Part shown: one piece after another, positions 52,907 through 61,945 of the stretch
Layout: the number at the start of each line of letters is the position of its first letter
Position numbering within the stretch: position 1 is the first letter of the stretch
Origin: Xanthocytophaga flava
GTDB lineage: Bacteria; Bacteroidota; Bacteroidia; Cytophagales; 172606-1
NCBI GenBank assembly: GCA_030068525.1
Contig: JASJOS010000015.1
Location: forward strand, 228,801 to 292,800
Reading direction: 5' to 3'
Length of the DNA stretch: 64,000 nucleotides
The notes under the pieces: model-generated
Databases searched by the model: none
The model's input: only the letters and a program-made list of their open reading frames with translations
Told to the model about the DNA's origin: nothing
Translations under genes and position numbers: made by a program

Positions 52907-53479
52907 ATGAAAGTTAAAAAAAATGTTTTGTTCTGCCTGATTAGTCTGTTAACAGGAGTAATTTTTTTTGCTGTTCAGGCACAGCAAAAAAATGACACGC
53001 ATCGCGCTAACTTTTCTGGCGAATGGAAATCCAAAGAGTCGATAAGTATGGGTGGAAATATTGTTTGTTGCTATGACTCGGGTGATCGTATGCTTGCTAC
53101 AACAATGAAAATAACAGAGCATGCAGATTTTTTAACCATTGCCGTATCAAGCTCGTTTCCTGGTACAGCGCCGGTTACAAGTCAGGAGAAACTGACCTTC
53201 GACGGTAAAGAAAGCCAAATTAATCATGGCCCGGAAAGAGGAAAGAAGTTTACCGTAAAGATGTCAGCTGATGGACAAACGATGACGGTTAACTCAACTG
53301 TACACCTGGGGGTTGCCTCTGCTTCCAATACCAATGTGCTCGAACAAATGATTGTTTACGTTACAGAGGTTTGGAACTTGAGCCATGATGGCAAGTCTAT
53401 CACTGTTCAGGCCAGTGCAAAATCAGACTTATACGGCGAAGCGCGTTCCTGGAAGACCGTATTCCATAAGGCCAATTAG
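52907..53479 (+). CDS. Exported protein of unknown function (lipocalin-like beta fold)
   Basis: A 190-residue protein with signal MKVKKNVLFCLISLLTGVIFFAVQAQ and a mature beta-rich domain beginning FSGEWKSKESISMGG, a start seen in small Bacteroidota beta-barrel or lipocalin-like proteins. It then runs through strands MKITEHADFLTIAVSSS, EKLTFDGKES and KFTVKMSADGQTMTVNS to a final VQASAKSDLYGEARSWKTVF. Two adjacent cysteines are in IVCCYDSG. It is the first gene opposite the membrane regulator, 178 bp from it; this shared intergenic space probably carries the regulated promoter. Ligand unknown. Confidence 0.65.
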   Translation: MKVKKNVLFCLISLLTGVIFFAVQAQQKNDTHRANFSGEWKSKESISMGGNIVCCYDSGDRMLATTMKITEHADFLTIAVSSSFPGTAPVTSQEKLTFDGKESQINHGPERGKKFTVKMSADGQTMTVNSTVHLGVASASNTNVLEQMIVYVTEVWNLSHDGKSITVQASAKSDLYGEARSWKTVFHKAN

Positions 53480-53577
53480 TATTCAATAACGTATTTATAC
53501 AAGTCCGACTCCGAAATACCTTAAACGGATCTGATTTGTTAGAGGATTGATCTGTGTTACTTAAAACTACGAAAAAC

Positions 53578-54120
53578 ATGAAAAAAATTATCTATGTTCT
53601 AATCATACCGCTGGTTGTGGCAAGCGGACTGGTATTTGCCTATCGCGAAATCAAAAAGGAAACTTCTGAAAAATCAACCCCAAAGCCACTCTCTGCTGCG
53701 GAAAGGGAAGTTGCATTGAAAAAATGGGAGGCTACCCCTGATGGCATACGGTACAAAAAATGGGAAGCGTCTGCCGAAGGTAAAAAAGTATTTGCTGGAG
53801 CTGCTAAACTAAGGAAGCCTATACGTGATTCTCTCCCTATGGAGGCTGTTGTAACCTCTCTTGTTCTTCCACCAGGCTCACGATTGGGCTTCGGAGTGAT
53901 GGTCAGGATTAATGGTGACGATTACATTCTTAGTTTTGGACTGCAACAGTCTACTGAATTTCAGCCATTGCATAGCCTGAAAGTTAACGACAAACTACTA
54001 ATAAGAAGCCATTTTGTATCGTACGCACCCAAGTATTCCTATCCGATCGTAGCAGGAGACTATGTGGAACGAGACAGTAAAATACTGTATAAGCGTGCCC
54101 CTCGCAAAGGCGGCTGCTGA
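53578..54120 (+). CDS. Single-span membrane or periplasmic protein of unknown function
   Basis: A 180-residue protein; the ATG at 53578 (MKKIIYVLIIPLVVASGLVFAY) gives a short N-terminal anchor and is preferred to the frame opening 8 codons earlier. Residues 23-70 are charged and contain two similar motifs (KKWEATPDGIRY, KKWEASAEGKKV), a small internal repeat. The C-terminal part is beta-rich (LVLPPGSRLGFGVMVRINGDDYILSFG, LKVNDKLLIRSHFVSYAPKYSYPIVAGDYV) and ends in a single cysteine. It lies between the lipocalin-like gene and the permease in the same direction. Function unknown. Confidence 0.6.
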   Translation: MKKIIYVLIIPLVVASGLVFAYREIKKETSEKSTPKPLSAAEREVALKKWEATPDGIRYKKWEASAEGKKVFAGAAKLRKPIRDSLPMEAVVTSLVLPPGSRLGFGVMVRINGDDYILSFGLQQSTEFQPLHSLKVNDKLLIRSHFVSYAPKYSYPIVAGDYVERDSKILYKRAPRKGGC

Positions 54121-54131
54121 GAAAATAAACT

Positions 54132-54279
54132 ATGAAAAACACACGTCTATACTTTGTTCTGGATGTTTGTTTTTCACACTTGCTGTGGACAAAACCAAAC
54201 AGAAGTAAAAAAGAATAGTATCAATTCCTAAACCAAAGCTGTTATTACTTCCGATGGTTCTGACAGCTTATTTCAGTAG
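54132..54279 (+). pseudogene. 5' stub of a two-component-propeller lipoprotein gene
   Basis: An ATG at 54132 starts MKNTRLYFVL; shifting one frame at about 54163 continues MFVFHTCCGQNQTEVKKNS, then INS, a stop, and TKAVITSDGSDSL before another stop at 54277. The pattern, a hydrophobic start, CCGQN and then KKNSINSxTKAVITSDG, matches the start of Bacteroidota regulator-propeller lipoproteins that continue into WIGTxxG blades. Here the propeller is missing, and there are a frameshift and at least one stop. It is thus a remnant of a larger gene between the neighbours. Family assignment is from memory of such proteins and should be confirmed by search. Confidence 0.5.
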
Positions 54280-54407
54280 CATACATAAAAACAGAATTTA
54301 CATTTCGTTTACATTTTTTACGAGCGATTTTCCAAATTGGAAATACAAGAGTTGTAGCTTTATTGGCTTTAAATCTTTACAACCGACAATTAAAAGCAAA
54401 ATAAGGA

Positions 54408-56825
54408 ATGCTTAAAAACTATTTCACCATCGCTATTCGCACCATTCGTAAACGAAAGTTTTTTGCGAGTATTAACATATTGGGCATGACTGCTGGCATC
54501 GCAGCTTGTTTGCTCATTGCCCTGTATGTAATTGATGAATTTAGTTATGATCGCTTCCATGTCAATGCAGATCGGATTTATCAGGTGGGGCGGCATAATA
54601 ATTTCGGGGATCAGGATGTACGTAGCGCGTCCACTTGCCCCCCTTTGGCTGATGCACTGATTTCAGAGATTCCTGAAGTGGAATCTGTTCTCAGGTTGAG
54701 AAGCGGTGGAAAGCCAGTGATTCGGTATAATGAAAAAGTGGTTACTGAGGACAATGTGTTTTTTACGGAAAGTAACTTTTTTGATTTCTTTTCTTTTCAA
54801 CTTATTTCGGGCAATACTAAAACCGCTTTAAAGGAACCCAATACAGTAGTGCTTACAGAAAAGACAGCGCGTAAACTGTTCGGTGACGAAAATCCGCTTG
54901 AGAAATTAATCACCATCGATGATGGCGCGGAAAAGATAGCATATAAAATAACGGGGGTAGCAGCTGATTGCCCTGGCAACTCGCATTTTAGGTTTAATAT
55001 ATTGCTTTCAGCTGGTCAGGAGGATAATTACTTCAAATATAATGCATGGCTCAACAGTGGCGTGTTTACCTATTTTTTGTTGCGAGAAAACTCAACCGCT
55101 TCCGTGGTGGAGAAAAAGCTGGAACAACTGGTGTCGAAATACGTAGCCCCCGAACTGAAGAACTTCCTGGGCAACAGCCTGGATCAGTTTCGAAAAACAG
55201 GTGGAGTTTATAGTTTTTACACTACAAAAATCACCGACATCCATTTAAGGTCAACTTCAATGGATGACATAGAGCCAGGCGGAAGCATGATGTACATGGC
55301 CGTCTTTGGAGGCATCGGCATTTTTATCTTAGCCATCGCCTGCATTAATTTCATGAACATGTCCACCGCGCAATCTGCCAGTCGTGCAAAGGAAGTAGGC
55401 TTACGCAAAACGTTGGGCTCGCTCCGCAGCCAGATGATTGGGCAATTTCTGGCCGAGTCCATGTTATACAGTTTGGTGGCGGTGGCTTTGGCCGTGGTAC
55501 TCTGTTTGTTATTACTGCCTGCTTTCAATTTGCTTTCTGGAAAGGAATTGGCGATGAATAATTTATTGAATGTCCAGTTCATGTTAGAAATCGGATTGAT
55601 GTTATTGATTGTGGGTGTTTTGGCAGGAAGCTATCCGGCATTTTATCTCACCTCTTTTAAACCCGTTGAAGTCTTGAAGGGAAAAGTAACAGCAGGGTTC
55701 AAGAGCAAGGGCATCCGCAGTACGCTAGTAGTCTTTCAATTTGCTATTTCCATTTTCCTCATCATTGTTACAGCCGTTGTTTATACTCAAATCAATTTCA
55801 TGCAGGCACAGCAAATGGGTATGGACAAAAAGAATGTGTTGTTGATTGAAGAGGCACAGAAACTTGGCAACAACGCGAAAGCCTTTCGCAATGCAGTTTC
55901 CCAACAAACCGGAGTTTTAAAAACAAGTTTTACTGCCGTTAAATTTCCCGGAACATATACCTCTTTAGTCATGCGCAATGCGCATTCGGATGGCGACCAT
56001 ATTGTTTCCAGTTACTGGGCTGATTTTGATTCTCAAGACTTGTTGAAGTTTGAGATGAAAGAAGGTCGTTATTTTTCGAAAGACTTTCTGAGTGATTCGT
56101 CAGCAGTAGTCGTCAACGAAGCGGCTGCAAGGGAATTTGGTTTTGTTAAGCTGGAAGGCCAGGAGATTCTAAGCAGCCCTAATGCTTATGTTTTTGTCCG
56201 CCATCATGTTATCGGAATTATGAAGGATTTTAATTTTGACAGCTACCACCACAAAGTGCGACCGCTTGCTATTTTTTTAGATCGCACTCCTTCCCCAATC
56301 TTGATGGTGCGCTATGAGGGCAATGCCAGAAAACTGATTAATAATACCTCAAAAATCTGGAAACAATATGCCAGCTCTGAGCCATTCGTCTATTCTTTTA
56401 TGGACGAAAATTTTAACAAAATTTACCATTTGGAAGAAAAGATAGGGCAAGTGTTAGGCGTATTCTCAGGTTTGGCCATTTTCATTGCTTGCCTGGGCTT
56501 GTTTGCTCTTTCTACATTCACAGCTGAACAACGTACCAAAGAAATTGGCATACGTAAAGTTTTGGGAGCATCGGTAAGCTCGCTTTCCATGATGTTGATG
56601 AAAGAATTTATTGTGTTGGTGTTTATCGCCTTTGTACCAGCGGCCACAATAGGTTGTTGGGTATCATCTCAGTGGTTGAATGGATTCGCTTACCGTGTGG
56701 AGATCAATCTATTTATTTTTGTTGGTGCCGGAGTATCTGCCATTGCTATCGCCTGGCTAACGGTTGGATTTCAGTCTATAAAAGCTGCGCGTGCTAATCC
56801 TGTGGATTCACTGCGACATGAGTAA
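54408..56825 (+). CDS. ABC transporter permease of the MacB/FtsX family
   Basis: An 805-residue permease with the same plan as the one at 29.4-31.8 kb: a first span at about 20-42 (FASINILGMTAGIAACLLIALYV), a large periplasmic domain (50-270), three spans between 285 and 400 (MAVFGGIGIFILAIACINFMNMSTAQS), a second periplasmic domain, and three C-terminal spans, with FtsX signatures SRAKEVGLRKTLGSL and QRTKEIGIRKVLGAS. The partner ATPase is not encoded here. It is the last gene of a plus-strand group divergent from the membrane-bound winged-helix regulator, so a stress- or ligand-induced export role is plausible. Codon choice and base composition look a little richer in G+C than in neighbouring genes; this was judged by eye only. 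Confidence 0.93.
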   Translation: MLKNYFTIAIRTIRKRKFFASINILGMTAGIAACLLIALYVIDEFSYDRFHVNADRIYQVGRHNNFGDQDVRSASTCPPLADALISEIPEVESVLRLRSGGKPVIRYNEKVVTEDNVFFTESNFFDFFSFQLISGNTKTALKEPNTVVLTEKTARKLFGDENPLEKLITIDDGAEKIAYKITGVAADCPGNSHFRFNILLSAGQEDNYFKYNAWLNSGVFTYFLLRENSTASVVEKKLEQLVSKYVAPELKNFLGNSLDQFRKTGGVYSFYTTKITDIHLRSTSMDDIEPGGSMMYMAVFGGIGIFILAIACINFMNMSTAQSASRAKEVGLRKTLGSLRSQMIGQFLAESMLYSLVAVALAVVLCLLLLPAFNLLSGKELAMNNLLNVQFMLEIGLMLLIVGVLAGSYPAFYLTSFKPVEVLKGKVTAGFKSKGIRSTLVVFQFAISIFLIIVTAVVYTQINFMQAQQMGMDKKNVLLIEEAQKLGNNAKAFRNAVSQQTGVLKTSFTAVKFPGTYTSLVMRNAHSDGDHIVSSYWADFDSQDLLKFEMKEGRYFSKDFLSDSSAVVVNEAAAREFGFVKLEGQEILSSPNAYVFVRHHVIGIMKDFNFDSYHHKVRPLAIFLDRTPSPILMVRYEGNARKLINNTSKIWKQYASSEPFVYSFMDENFNKIYHLEEKIGQVLGVFSGLAIFIACLGLFALSTFTAEQRTKEIGIRKVLGASVSSLSMMLMKEFIVLVFIAFVPAATIGCWVSSQWLNGFAYRVEINLFIFVGAGVSAIAIAWLTVGFQSIKAARANPVDSLRHE

Positions 56826-57444
56826 CCCCCCTATTGGCGCAAGCATCCGCTGGTGCCGCTGTGCTGGGTTGTGTGATAGTTAGCCTTCGGCTATTAGTCA
56901 GGAGACTAGACGTACCTGTCCGCTGTGGCGGAGTCAGAAGACTACACCTAACGACGGTTTATACAGCCTAAATCAAGGCAAACATATACCGGATGTGGGG
57001 AGCAAAGTGTATTTCCACCGCCTTTCTCGTTATCATCGATGTTCAGGGGGACTTATCAATGTTGACCAAAAAGGGTGGTAGCCAAGAGGGCCAGAACAGT
57101 TGTTGCTGGCCCTCTTGGCAAGGTATAAAACCGGCCAAAAATCATTCATTAACAAATCCACTAATCAATAATCAAAATCCTCGGGATACGTTTCCCCTTC
57201 AATGGATGTAACACCCATTGGAATAATCGCCTGGATTGGGTTTTCTTCCGGAGTCGGACCGAACTAAATGACGATCAGCTTCGATCCCATCCGGCTTTTA
57301 GCCATGGGTTTAAAGCACGCAAGCCACAGTTTGTAAATGGCAGGCGGAAGCCCAACCATTGCGCTCTTCTTCACTGGTAGGAGTAAACAAAGTCTTTCAT
57401 GTAGGATAAGTTATAGACAAAACTAAAGAAGGTGGTTTAGCATA
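56826..57444. other. Gene-free, relatively GC-rich intergenic region
   Basis: 619 bases between two convergent genes. Frames present (for example 56993-57211) have implausible products. GACTTATCAATGTTGACCAA (from about 57050) followed by AAAGGGTGG, next to a strong hairpin, recalls ends of insertion sequences, but no transposase remnant could be identified. Confidence 0.4.
57081..57119. repeat. Strong GC-rich hairpin
   Basis: A perfect 14-bp stem, GCCAAGAGGGCCAG at 57081-57094 and its complement at 57106-57119, with an 11-nt loop and 9 to 10 G-C pairs. It has no T-run on either side, so a simple intrinsic terminator is unlikely. It could be a regulatory or mobile-element end structure. Confidence 0.7.
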
Positions 57445-58440
57445 TTATTTGTTTTCAAAATAGTCAAAGGCATCTATGATATCCAGATACAAACCATCAA
57501 ATCCGGCATCCGTTATCTTTTTTACATAGGACTGATCATTTCCATAGATAATGTTTTGCCACTCTTTGTTCCAGTAGTACACTTTATAATTACCTTGCCA
57601 CTCCGGATTTTCTTTTTCGAGCCAGGCTGGTTTGTTGCTTTTCCAGGTATCATTCCAGTAGTAGCGATAATCTTCCGCTTCCCCAATACTCATATAGCAG
57701 ATAACAAGTCGCTTTCCTCCATTTGCTTTTGTTTTTAGAGATTGAATTTCAGTATTCGAAAAGGCAATATCATTGAAGAATAAATCCATAATAATGGCAT
57801 CATAATTAGTAGCTTTCACTGCATCCAGAAAGGCAGCTTTAGAGGTATAGGACGCCGTATTCAATACATACAGGAAATTTTGAGCTGCTGATAAATTGGT
57901 AATATTCTGATTATTTTCGGCATAGGGTTTTACAGGATAGGCTGGAATATGATCCAGTTCCCGGTGATCTGCCGCAAATGAAATAAATCCCTTCGCCTTA
58001 TTTTTAGTATAGGAATCATCCATGTAGGACTGATTTGAACAGTAGTCTGTAACGAGTACCTTTACCTGATGATCTTTGGCTATGTTCAAAAAAGGAAGCA
58101 TTTCATTCTGATCTGAAGCTTTGGTGGGTGTATTGTCATTCTCATACCCATAAAAAAGGTCTTCCCGGCCTATGCCATCGATGGCTGTGATGTATGAAGT
58201 AGCTAAAGGGCCCTGTGGCTCACCGTTTTGGGTCAGTATCTGATGACCATTTTGTGGGATAATAAGCATGCCTGCTTTTATACTTTTGCTATAAGTACTT
58301 ATACCTTGTACAAAGTTTCGCATCTCCTGTTTAAAATCAATGCCTGATAGGTCAGCATTGGGGTCACTGACGTCGTCTTTTTTGCAGGAAGTGCTTAGAA
58401 GTAGAGATATTAGTAGAAAATAAAGGAAAGTATATTTCAT
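57445..58440 (-). CDS. TM1410/GH114-like surface lipoprotein (putative glycosidase)
   Basis: A 331-residue lipoprotein; the frame opens 29 codons earlier, but the ATG at 58440 begins the proper signal MKYTFLYFLLISLLLSTSC, with the lipidated Cys19 followed by KKDD, resembling the Lys-Asp-Asp lipoprotein export signal that sends lipoproteins to the cell surface in Bacteroidota. The body is a TIM-barrel-like domain with ISTYSKSIKAGMLIIPQNGH, VLVTDYCSNQS, YDAIIMDLFFND, KRLVICYMSIGEAEDYRYYW, PAWLEKENPEWQGNYKVYYW and DAGFDGLYLDIIDAFDYF, all shared with TM1410-type proteins related to endo-alpha-1,4-polygalactosaminidase (GH114). The DGLYLDxxD motif probably includes active-site acids. The substrate is likely a galactosamine-rich polysaccharide, by family only. 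The gene is alone, convergent with the permease gene. Confidence 0.85.
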   Translation of the reverse strand: MKYTFLYFLLISLLLSTSCKKDDVSDPNADLSGIDFKQEMRNFVQGISTYSKSIKAGMLIIPQNGHQILTQNGEPQGPLATSYITAIDGIGREDLFYGYENDNTPTKASDQNEMLPFLNIAKDHQVKVLVTDYCSNQSYMDDSYTKNKAKGFISFAADHRELDHIPAYPVKPYAENNQNITNLSAAQNFLYVLNTASYTSKAAFLDAVKATNYDAIIMDLFFNDIAFSNTEIQSLKTKANGGKRLVICYMSIGEAEDYRYYWNDTWKSNKPAWLEKENPEWQGNYKVYYWNKEWQNIIYGNDQSYVKKITDAGFDGLYLDIIDAFDYFENK

Positions 58441-58736
58441 AGAAGAAAGGATATACATGCGTTTACGAAAAAGAATCCTGCTTTGTTTCTGCTTTTTGCC
58501 TAGGGGTACATGGCGAGTGGGAATCATTCTGTCATCCCAAACAGTTACGTATATTCTGCATAAAGGTTAGTATCAGAGGATACTTGTGTTAGAAGCAGAC
58601 AGGCAAAGAAACAAACTAAGCCATTGATTCTGTTTATTTTCCGGGATTGGTCAATAGCAAAAAGGAAGTTAGCTTCTGAATAGTATAAAAAAGCTTACTG
58701 GCATACAGAGTGATTTAGTAGCAGTGATACATAAAA

Positions 58737-58768
58737 AGGAAGACAATACTGTATAGTTTTGTCTTCCT
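58737..58768 (-). terminator. Intrinsic terminator of the delta-60 repeat gene
   Basis: A perfect 10-bp stem AGGAAGACAA/TTGTCTTCCT with a 12-nt loop. Read on the minus strand it is followed by TTTTTATG, 23 bp after the stop of the gene at 58791. Confidence 0.75.
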
Positions 58769-58790
58769 GAATGATCAAAAGTAATATGTT

Positions 58791-61250
58791 TTAGTTCAGA
58801 ATCACTCGTTTGGTAACGGTGCCTTGTGAGGTAAGGACTTTTAATACATACAATCCGGATGGAATATTCTCTGTTTGGACTTGATAGTAATCTAATTCTT
58901 TATGCAGACTTACAGGAACTGCGTTTCCTGAGATGTCATATAATGTCGCTTCTGCCATCTGCCAACCTTGCGGTAAGGTGATGTTAAATTGTCCTGTTGC
59001 CGGATTAGGATAGAAATGAACCAAACTGTTACCTGATTCTTCCACTCCCAATGGTTTCTCCCCTTTTAGCTTTATTACTCTTGAATCTTTATAACTTACA
59101 AACAAACTATTTCCAGTAGAAAAAATTCTTCGCGTATTTCTAAATCCTTCAGGGACACTAACAATAAAAGTTTTGTCTGGGTTACCATTATTTTGTAAAC
59201 AAAGGATAGATTGCTGGAATGATGGAAAGTTACCCGTTAAAAGCAATCTTCCATCTTCCTGGCGTATAATATCATCCACATTATCACCTTCTCCAAGTTC
59301 CACTCCAAAAGTATTATCAATTGTTCCATTGGCTTGTAAACGAAGAAGGCTATGTTGGACTGTACTGCCTGGTATAAGTAGACTTCCTGCAAGTATAATA
59401 TGTCCATCTTTTTGTATTCCTAGTGTGTGAACACCTGGTTTTGATTCGTATGGTGTAAAGCTCATATCAATCGAGCCATCGGCATTAAGACGACTAACAT
59501 ATCCTGGCGTTGAAAAACTACCTGAGCCAGAAACAGTTGTTGCAAACTGAAGAAGAAGTATCTTTCCATCTTCTTGCAATACTATTCTTTCTACTGCTTT
59601 TTTTACTGTAGAGCCTCCTTTGAATGCAGGGTCTAGTGTACCATCTGGAAGCAGACGAAGCAGAAACTTGGTAGAATCCCAGCCATTGAATCGGCTTGAT
59701 ATCAAAATTTTGCCGTCTGGCTGGATTACAATATCACTTAAATTATACTTGGAATCAGTCAACTGAAAGGTCGCATCTGTACTTCCATCTGGGTTAAGGC
59801 GAATGAGTGAGGTGGTGTTTTCTCCATTAAAAGTGCTAAAGTAACCTCCTACCCATATTTTGTCATCAGACTGGACTGCAATTTTACTAATGCGTTCTTC
59901 ATTACTACTGCTGGTTCCATCTAATTCTTTTCTGGCTTTAAAATTGATGTCTACCTGACCATCTGGTAGTAAACGGGTGAGAGCGAATTGTGCTTTGTTG
60001 TTAGCCGTTGCAAAGCTACCGCCAACCAGTACTTTGCCATCTGATTGTTGGTTAATCGTTTCTATTAATCCATCTCTCTCTGTTTTAAAAGGAAAAGAAG
60101 AGTCTATTTTTCCATCTGTACCCTTAAGCCGGACAAGTCCCGTTTGAATAGTCCCGTTATAAGAAAGAGATGTTCCTCCTGTCAGAATATCCCCATTGCT
60201 TTGCTGTACTACTATAGGAATAGCATACTGTGAACCACTGCTAACTTCAAAGGATTTATCCAGCTTTCCATCAGGCATAAAGCGTACAATTTGTCCACTT
60301 CCATATCCTACAGAATTAGAAATAGGGCGCCAGATGGAGGCTATGATTCTATTATCAGATTGGATAGCAATGGCAGAAACATTGAATGATGTATTATTTT
60401 CATTTTCTGCCTTGAATGTATAATCTATTGAGCCATCTGCTTCTAGTCGGATGAGACTCCCATAGTATCCGAACAGCATTTTTCCATCATTTTGTAAGGC
60501 AATAGTGGCTACCTGGTCACCTATGGCGTCATTTGTCTTAAAAGTAGCATCCACACTGCCATCTTTATTAAGTCTAATCAGGTGAATTCTGGATACGTTC
60601 TCAGAATCAGGATAATCTATATCTCCAACAATAATTATTTTTTCATCTGCTTGAATATAAATTTCATTGATATAAATGAAGTTTATATTCGCTATAGTAA
60701 ATGAGGGATCAATTTTACCATCGGGAAGGAAACGATTAAGTTTTGCACGATAACTACTTTTATAATAGGTATGCGCACCTACCAGCATTTTACTATCTTT
60801 TTGAATTGCAAAAGATTTTCCTGTGATAAAGTTACATGGAATGGTTGTTTTGTAGGTCGAGTTTAAAGAGCCATCCGAATTTAAGATATGAAATTGAAGG
60901 AGCGGCTGACTGGGTTCATCCCGTAATATATCTGTCAAAACAATTTTTCCATCCTGACGCAATTGCATGGATTGATATCCTTCAATTTCTTTTGCAAGTT
61001 GGAACGTATTGTCGATGCTTCCATTTGCATCTAATCGTATAAGCTCTTTAACAGGTATATCATTAAGATAAGTGAAGAAGCCTGAGATCAGAATTTTCTG
61101 GTCAGGCTGCAGCATGATAGACCTGACACTAGTAGTATATTCTTTTGTGAGGAGAGGTGTAAATGTGCTGTCAGGTGTATATGTCTGCGCAGATACCGTA
61201 CTATAACTTAACCAGATAAGAATTACAAAAATTTGTAGGAGTTGTTTCAT
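58791..61250 (-). CDS. Secreted delta-60 repeat (DUF5122) beta-propeller protein with T9SS sorting tail
   Basis: An 819-residue secreted protein with signal MKQLLQIFVILIWLSYSTVSAQ. Residues 25-730 are about a dozen delta-60 repeats (pattern IxxQxDGKILIGGxFxxxNGxxxxxLIRLNPDGSxDxTF; seen as VRSIMLQPDQKILISGFF, ISKIAVQSDDKIWVGGYFSTFNG and IVIQPDGKILISS). These repeats are thought to form beta-propeller-like or beta-sheet structures of unknown ligand. The last 75 residues are a T9SS type A sorting domain (HFYPNPATGQFNITLPQGW...LYDISGNAVPVS...GLYVLKVLTSQGTVTKRVILN). It should be exported by the type IX system and anchored or released. It has its own terminator downstream. Neighbours do not suggest a specific function. 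Confidence 0.9.
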   Translation of the reverse strand: MKQLLQIFVILIWLSYSTVSAQTYTPDSTFTPLLTKEYTTSVRSIMLQPDQKILISGFFTYLNDIPVKELIRLDANGSIDNTFQLAKEIEGYQSMQLRQDGKIVLTDILRDEPSQPLLQFHILNSDGSLNSTYKTTIPCNFITGKSFAIQKDSKMLVGAHTYYKSSYRAKLNRFLPDGKIDPSFTIANINFIYINEIYIQADEKIIIVGDIDYPDSENVSRIHLIRLNKDGSVDATFKTNDAIGDQVATIALQNDGKMLFGYYGSLIRLEADGSIDYTFKAENENNTSFNVSAIAIQSDNRIIASIWRPISNSVGYGSGQIVRFMPDGKLDKSFEVSSGSQYAIPIVVQQSNGDILTGGTSLSYNGTIQTGLVRLKGTDGKIDSSFPFKTERDGLIETINQQSDGKVLVGGSFATANNKAQFALTRLLPDGQVDINFKARKELDGTSSSNEERISKIAVQSDDKIWVGGYFSTFNGENTTSLIRLNPDGSTDATFQLTDSKYNLSDIVIQPDGKILISSRFNGWDSTKFLLRLLPDGTLDPAFKGGSTVKKAVERIVLQEDGKILLLQFATTVSGSGSFSTPGYVSRLNADGSIDMSFTPYESKPGVHTLGIQKDGHIILAGSLLIPGSTVQHSLLRLQANGTIDNTFGVELGEGDNVDDIIRQEDGRLLLTGNFPSFQQSILCLQNNGNPDKTFIVSVPEGFRNTRRIFSTGNSLFVSYKDSRVIKLKGEKPLGVEESGNSLVHFYPNPATGQFNITLPQGWQMAEATLYDISGNAVPVSLHKELDYYQVQTENIPSGLYVLKVLTSQGTVTKRVILN

Positions 61251-61533
61251 GTATGATTGATTATAAATAAATGCTAAGCCTGGCTTTACTAGTTTTCTTT
61301 TATTAATTCTGGACTATATTCATACTATCTCATAGATACTTAAATCTTATATGAAGTAACTAACAAAATGATATTATTCCTGCAAATGTATACTAACTAC
61401 AGGATCTTATTAAAAAGTATTTTCTGATACTTTCTAAAGATCTCATACAGAAGTATTGTTGCTATAGAAGTTGTCTATTATATTTTTTTAATGACACCAC
61501 CAACAGATTTTGGAGCAAAAATGAGCCTATGTG

Positions 61534-61581
61534 AAGTTTGCTTTCATTCCGCAAAGCTATCAACTTGACTTCTCTCCAAGA
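61534..61581 (+). repeat. 48-bp direct repeat, copy 1
   Basis: AAGTTTGCTTTCATTC, one variable base, then GCAAAGCTATCAACTTGACT match 62683-62730 with few differences across about 48 bp. It lies directly upstream of the UmuC-like remnant. Confidence 0.7.
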
Positions 61582-61607
61582 ATAGGGTGCTTGTGTAGGT
61601 ACAGTAG

Positions 61608-61841
61608 GTTAGTATTCTGTTGGATGGGATTTGTCCTGTGAATAGCCAGCAAAATAACTTGTTTGAGGAATGTACTTCCAATCCGGCTCTGATGGATGTT
61701 GTCGACAAGATTAATTCACGTTGGGGAGCGGGAACGGTATTTCTGGCATCCAACGGTAGGACTCAGGCCTGGCAGATGCTTTCGATGATGCGGAGTAATC
61801 GGTTTACCCTATCTATCCGAGCGAAGACATGGATGCGATAG
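61608..61841 (+). pseudogene. Remnant of a UmuC-type DNA polymerase V gene (C-terminal DUF4113 part)
   Basis: The frame encodes VSILLDGICPVNSQQNNLF followed by ALMDVVDKINSRWGAGTVFL and ASNGRTQAWQM, then SNRFTLSI. It fits the end of UmuC proteins, where a (K)AGVxLxDIxP motif is followed by LMDVVDxINxRxGxGTVxLAS, WxMRRxxxSPRYTT and the carboxy terminus. The rest of UmuC (about 330 residues of the polymerase core) is absent, and the upstream frame is closed by stops, including a TAG at 61605-61607. The expected final tail is also lost. There is no umuD nearby. The 61521-61607 segment in the same frame (LCEVCFHSAKLST, stop, LLSKNRVLV) might be further decayed UmuC, but that is speculative. Confidence 0.7.
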
Positions 61842-61945
61842 ATACACAAGTACAATCATCTGAAACGTAAACATTCTGAATGAGTGATTTAGAAATTTAA
61901 ATTAGTAATTAGCAGGCTCATAGAAAACGAACCCTTTCATATCCA

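Noticed and set aside
56993..57211. 72-codon plus-strand frame in the GC-rich gap
   Set aside because: It runs across the strong 57081 hairpin and its product resembles no protein family.
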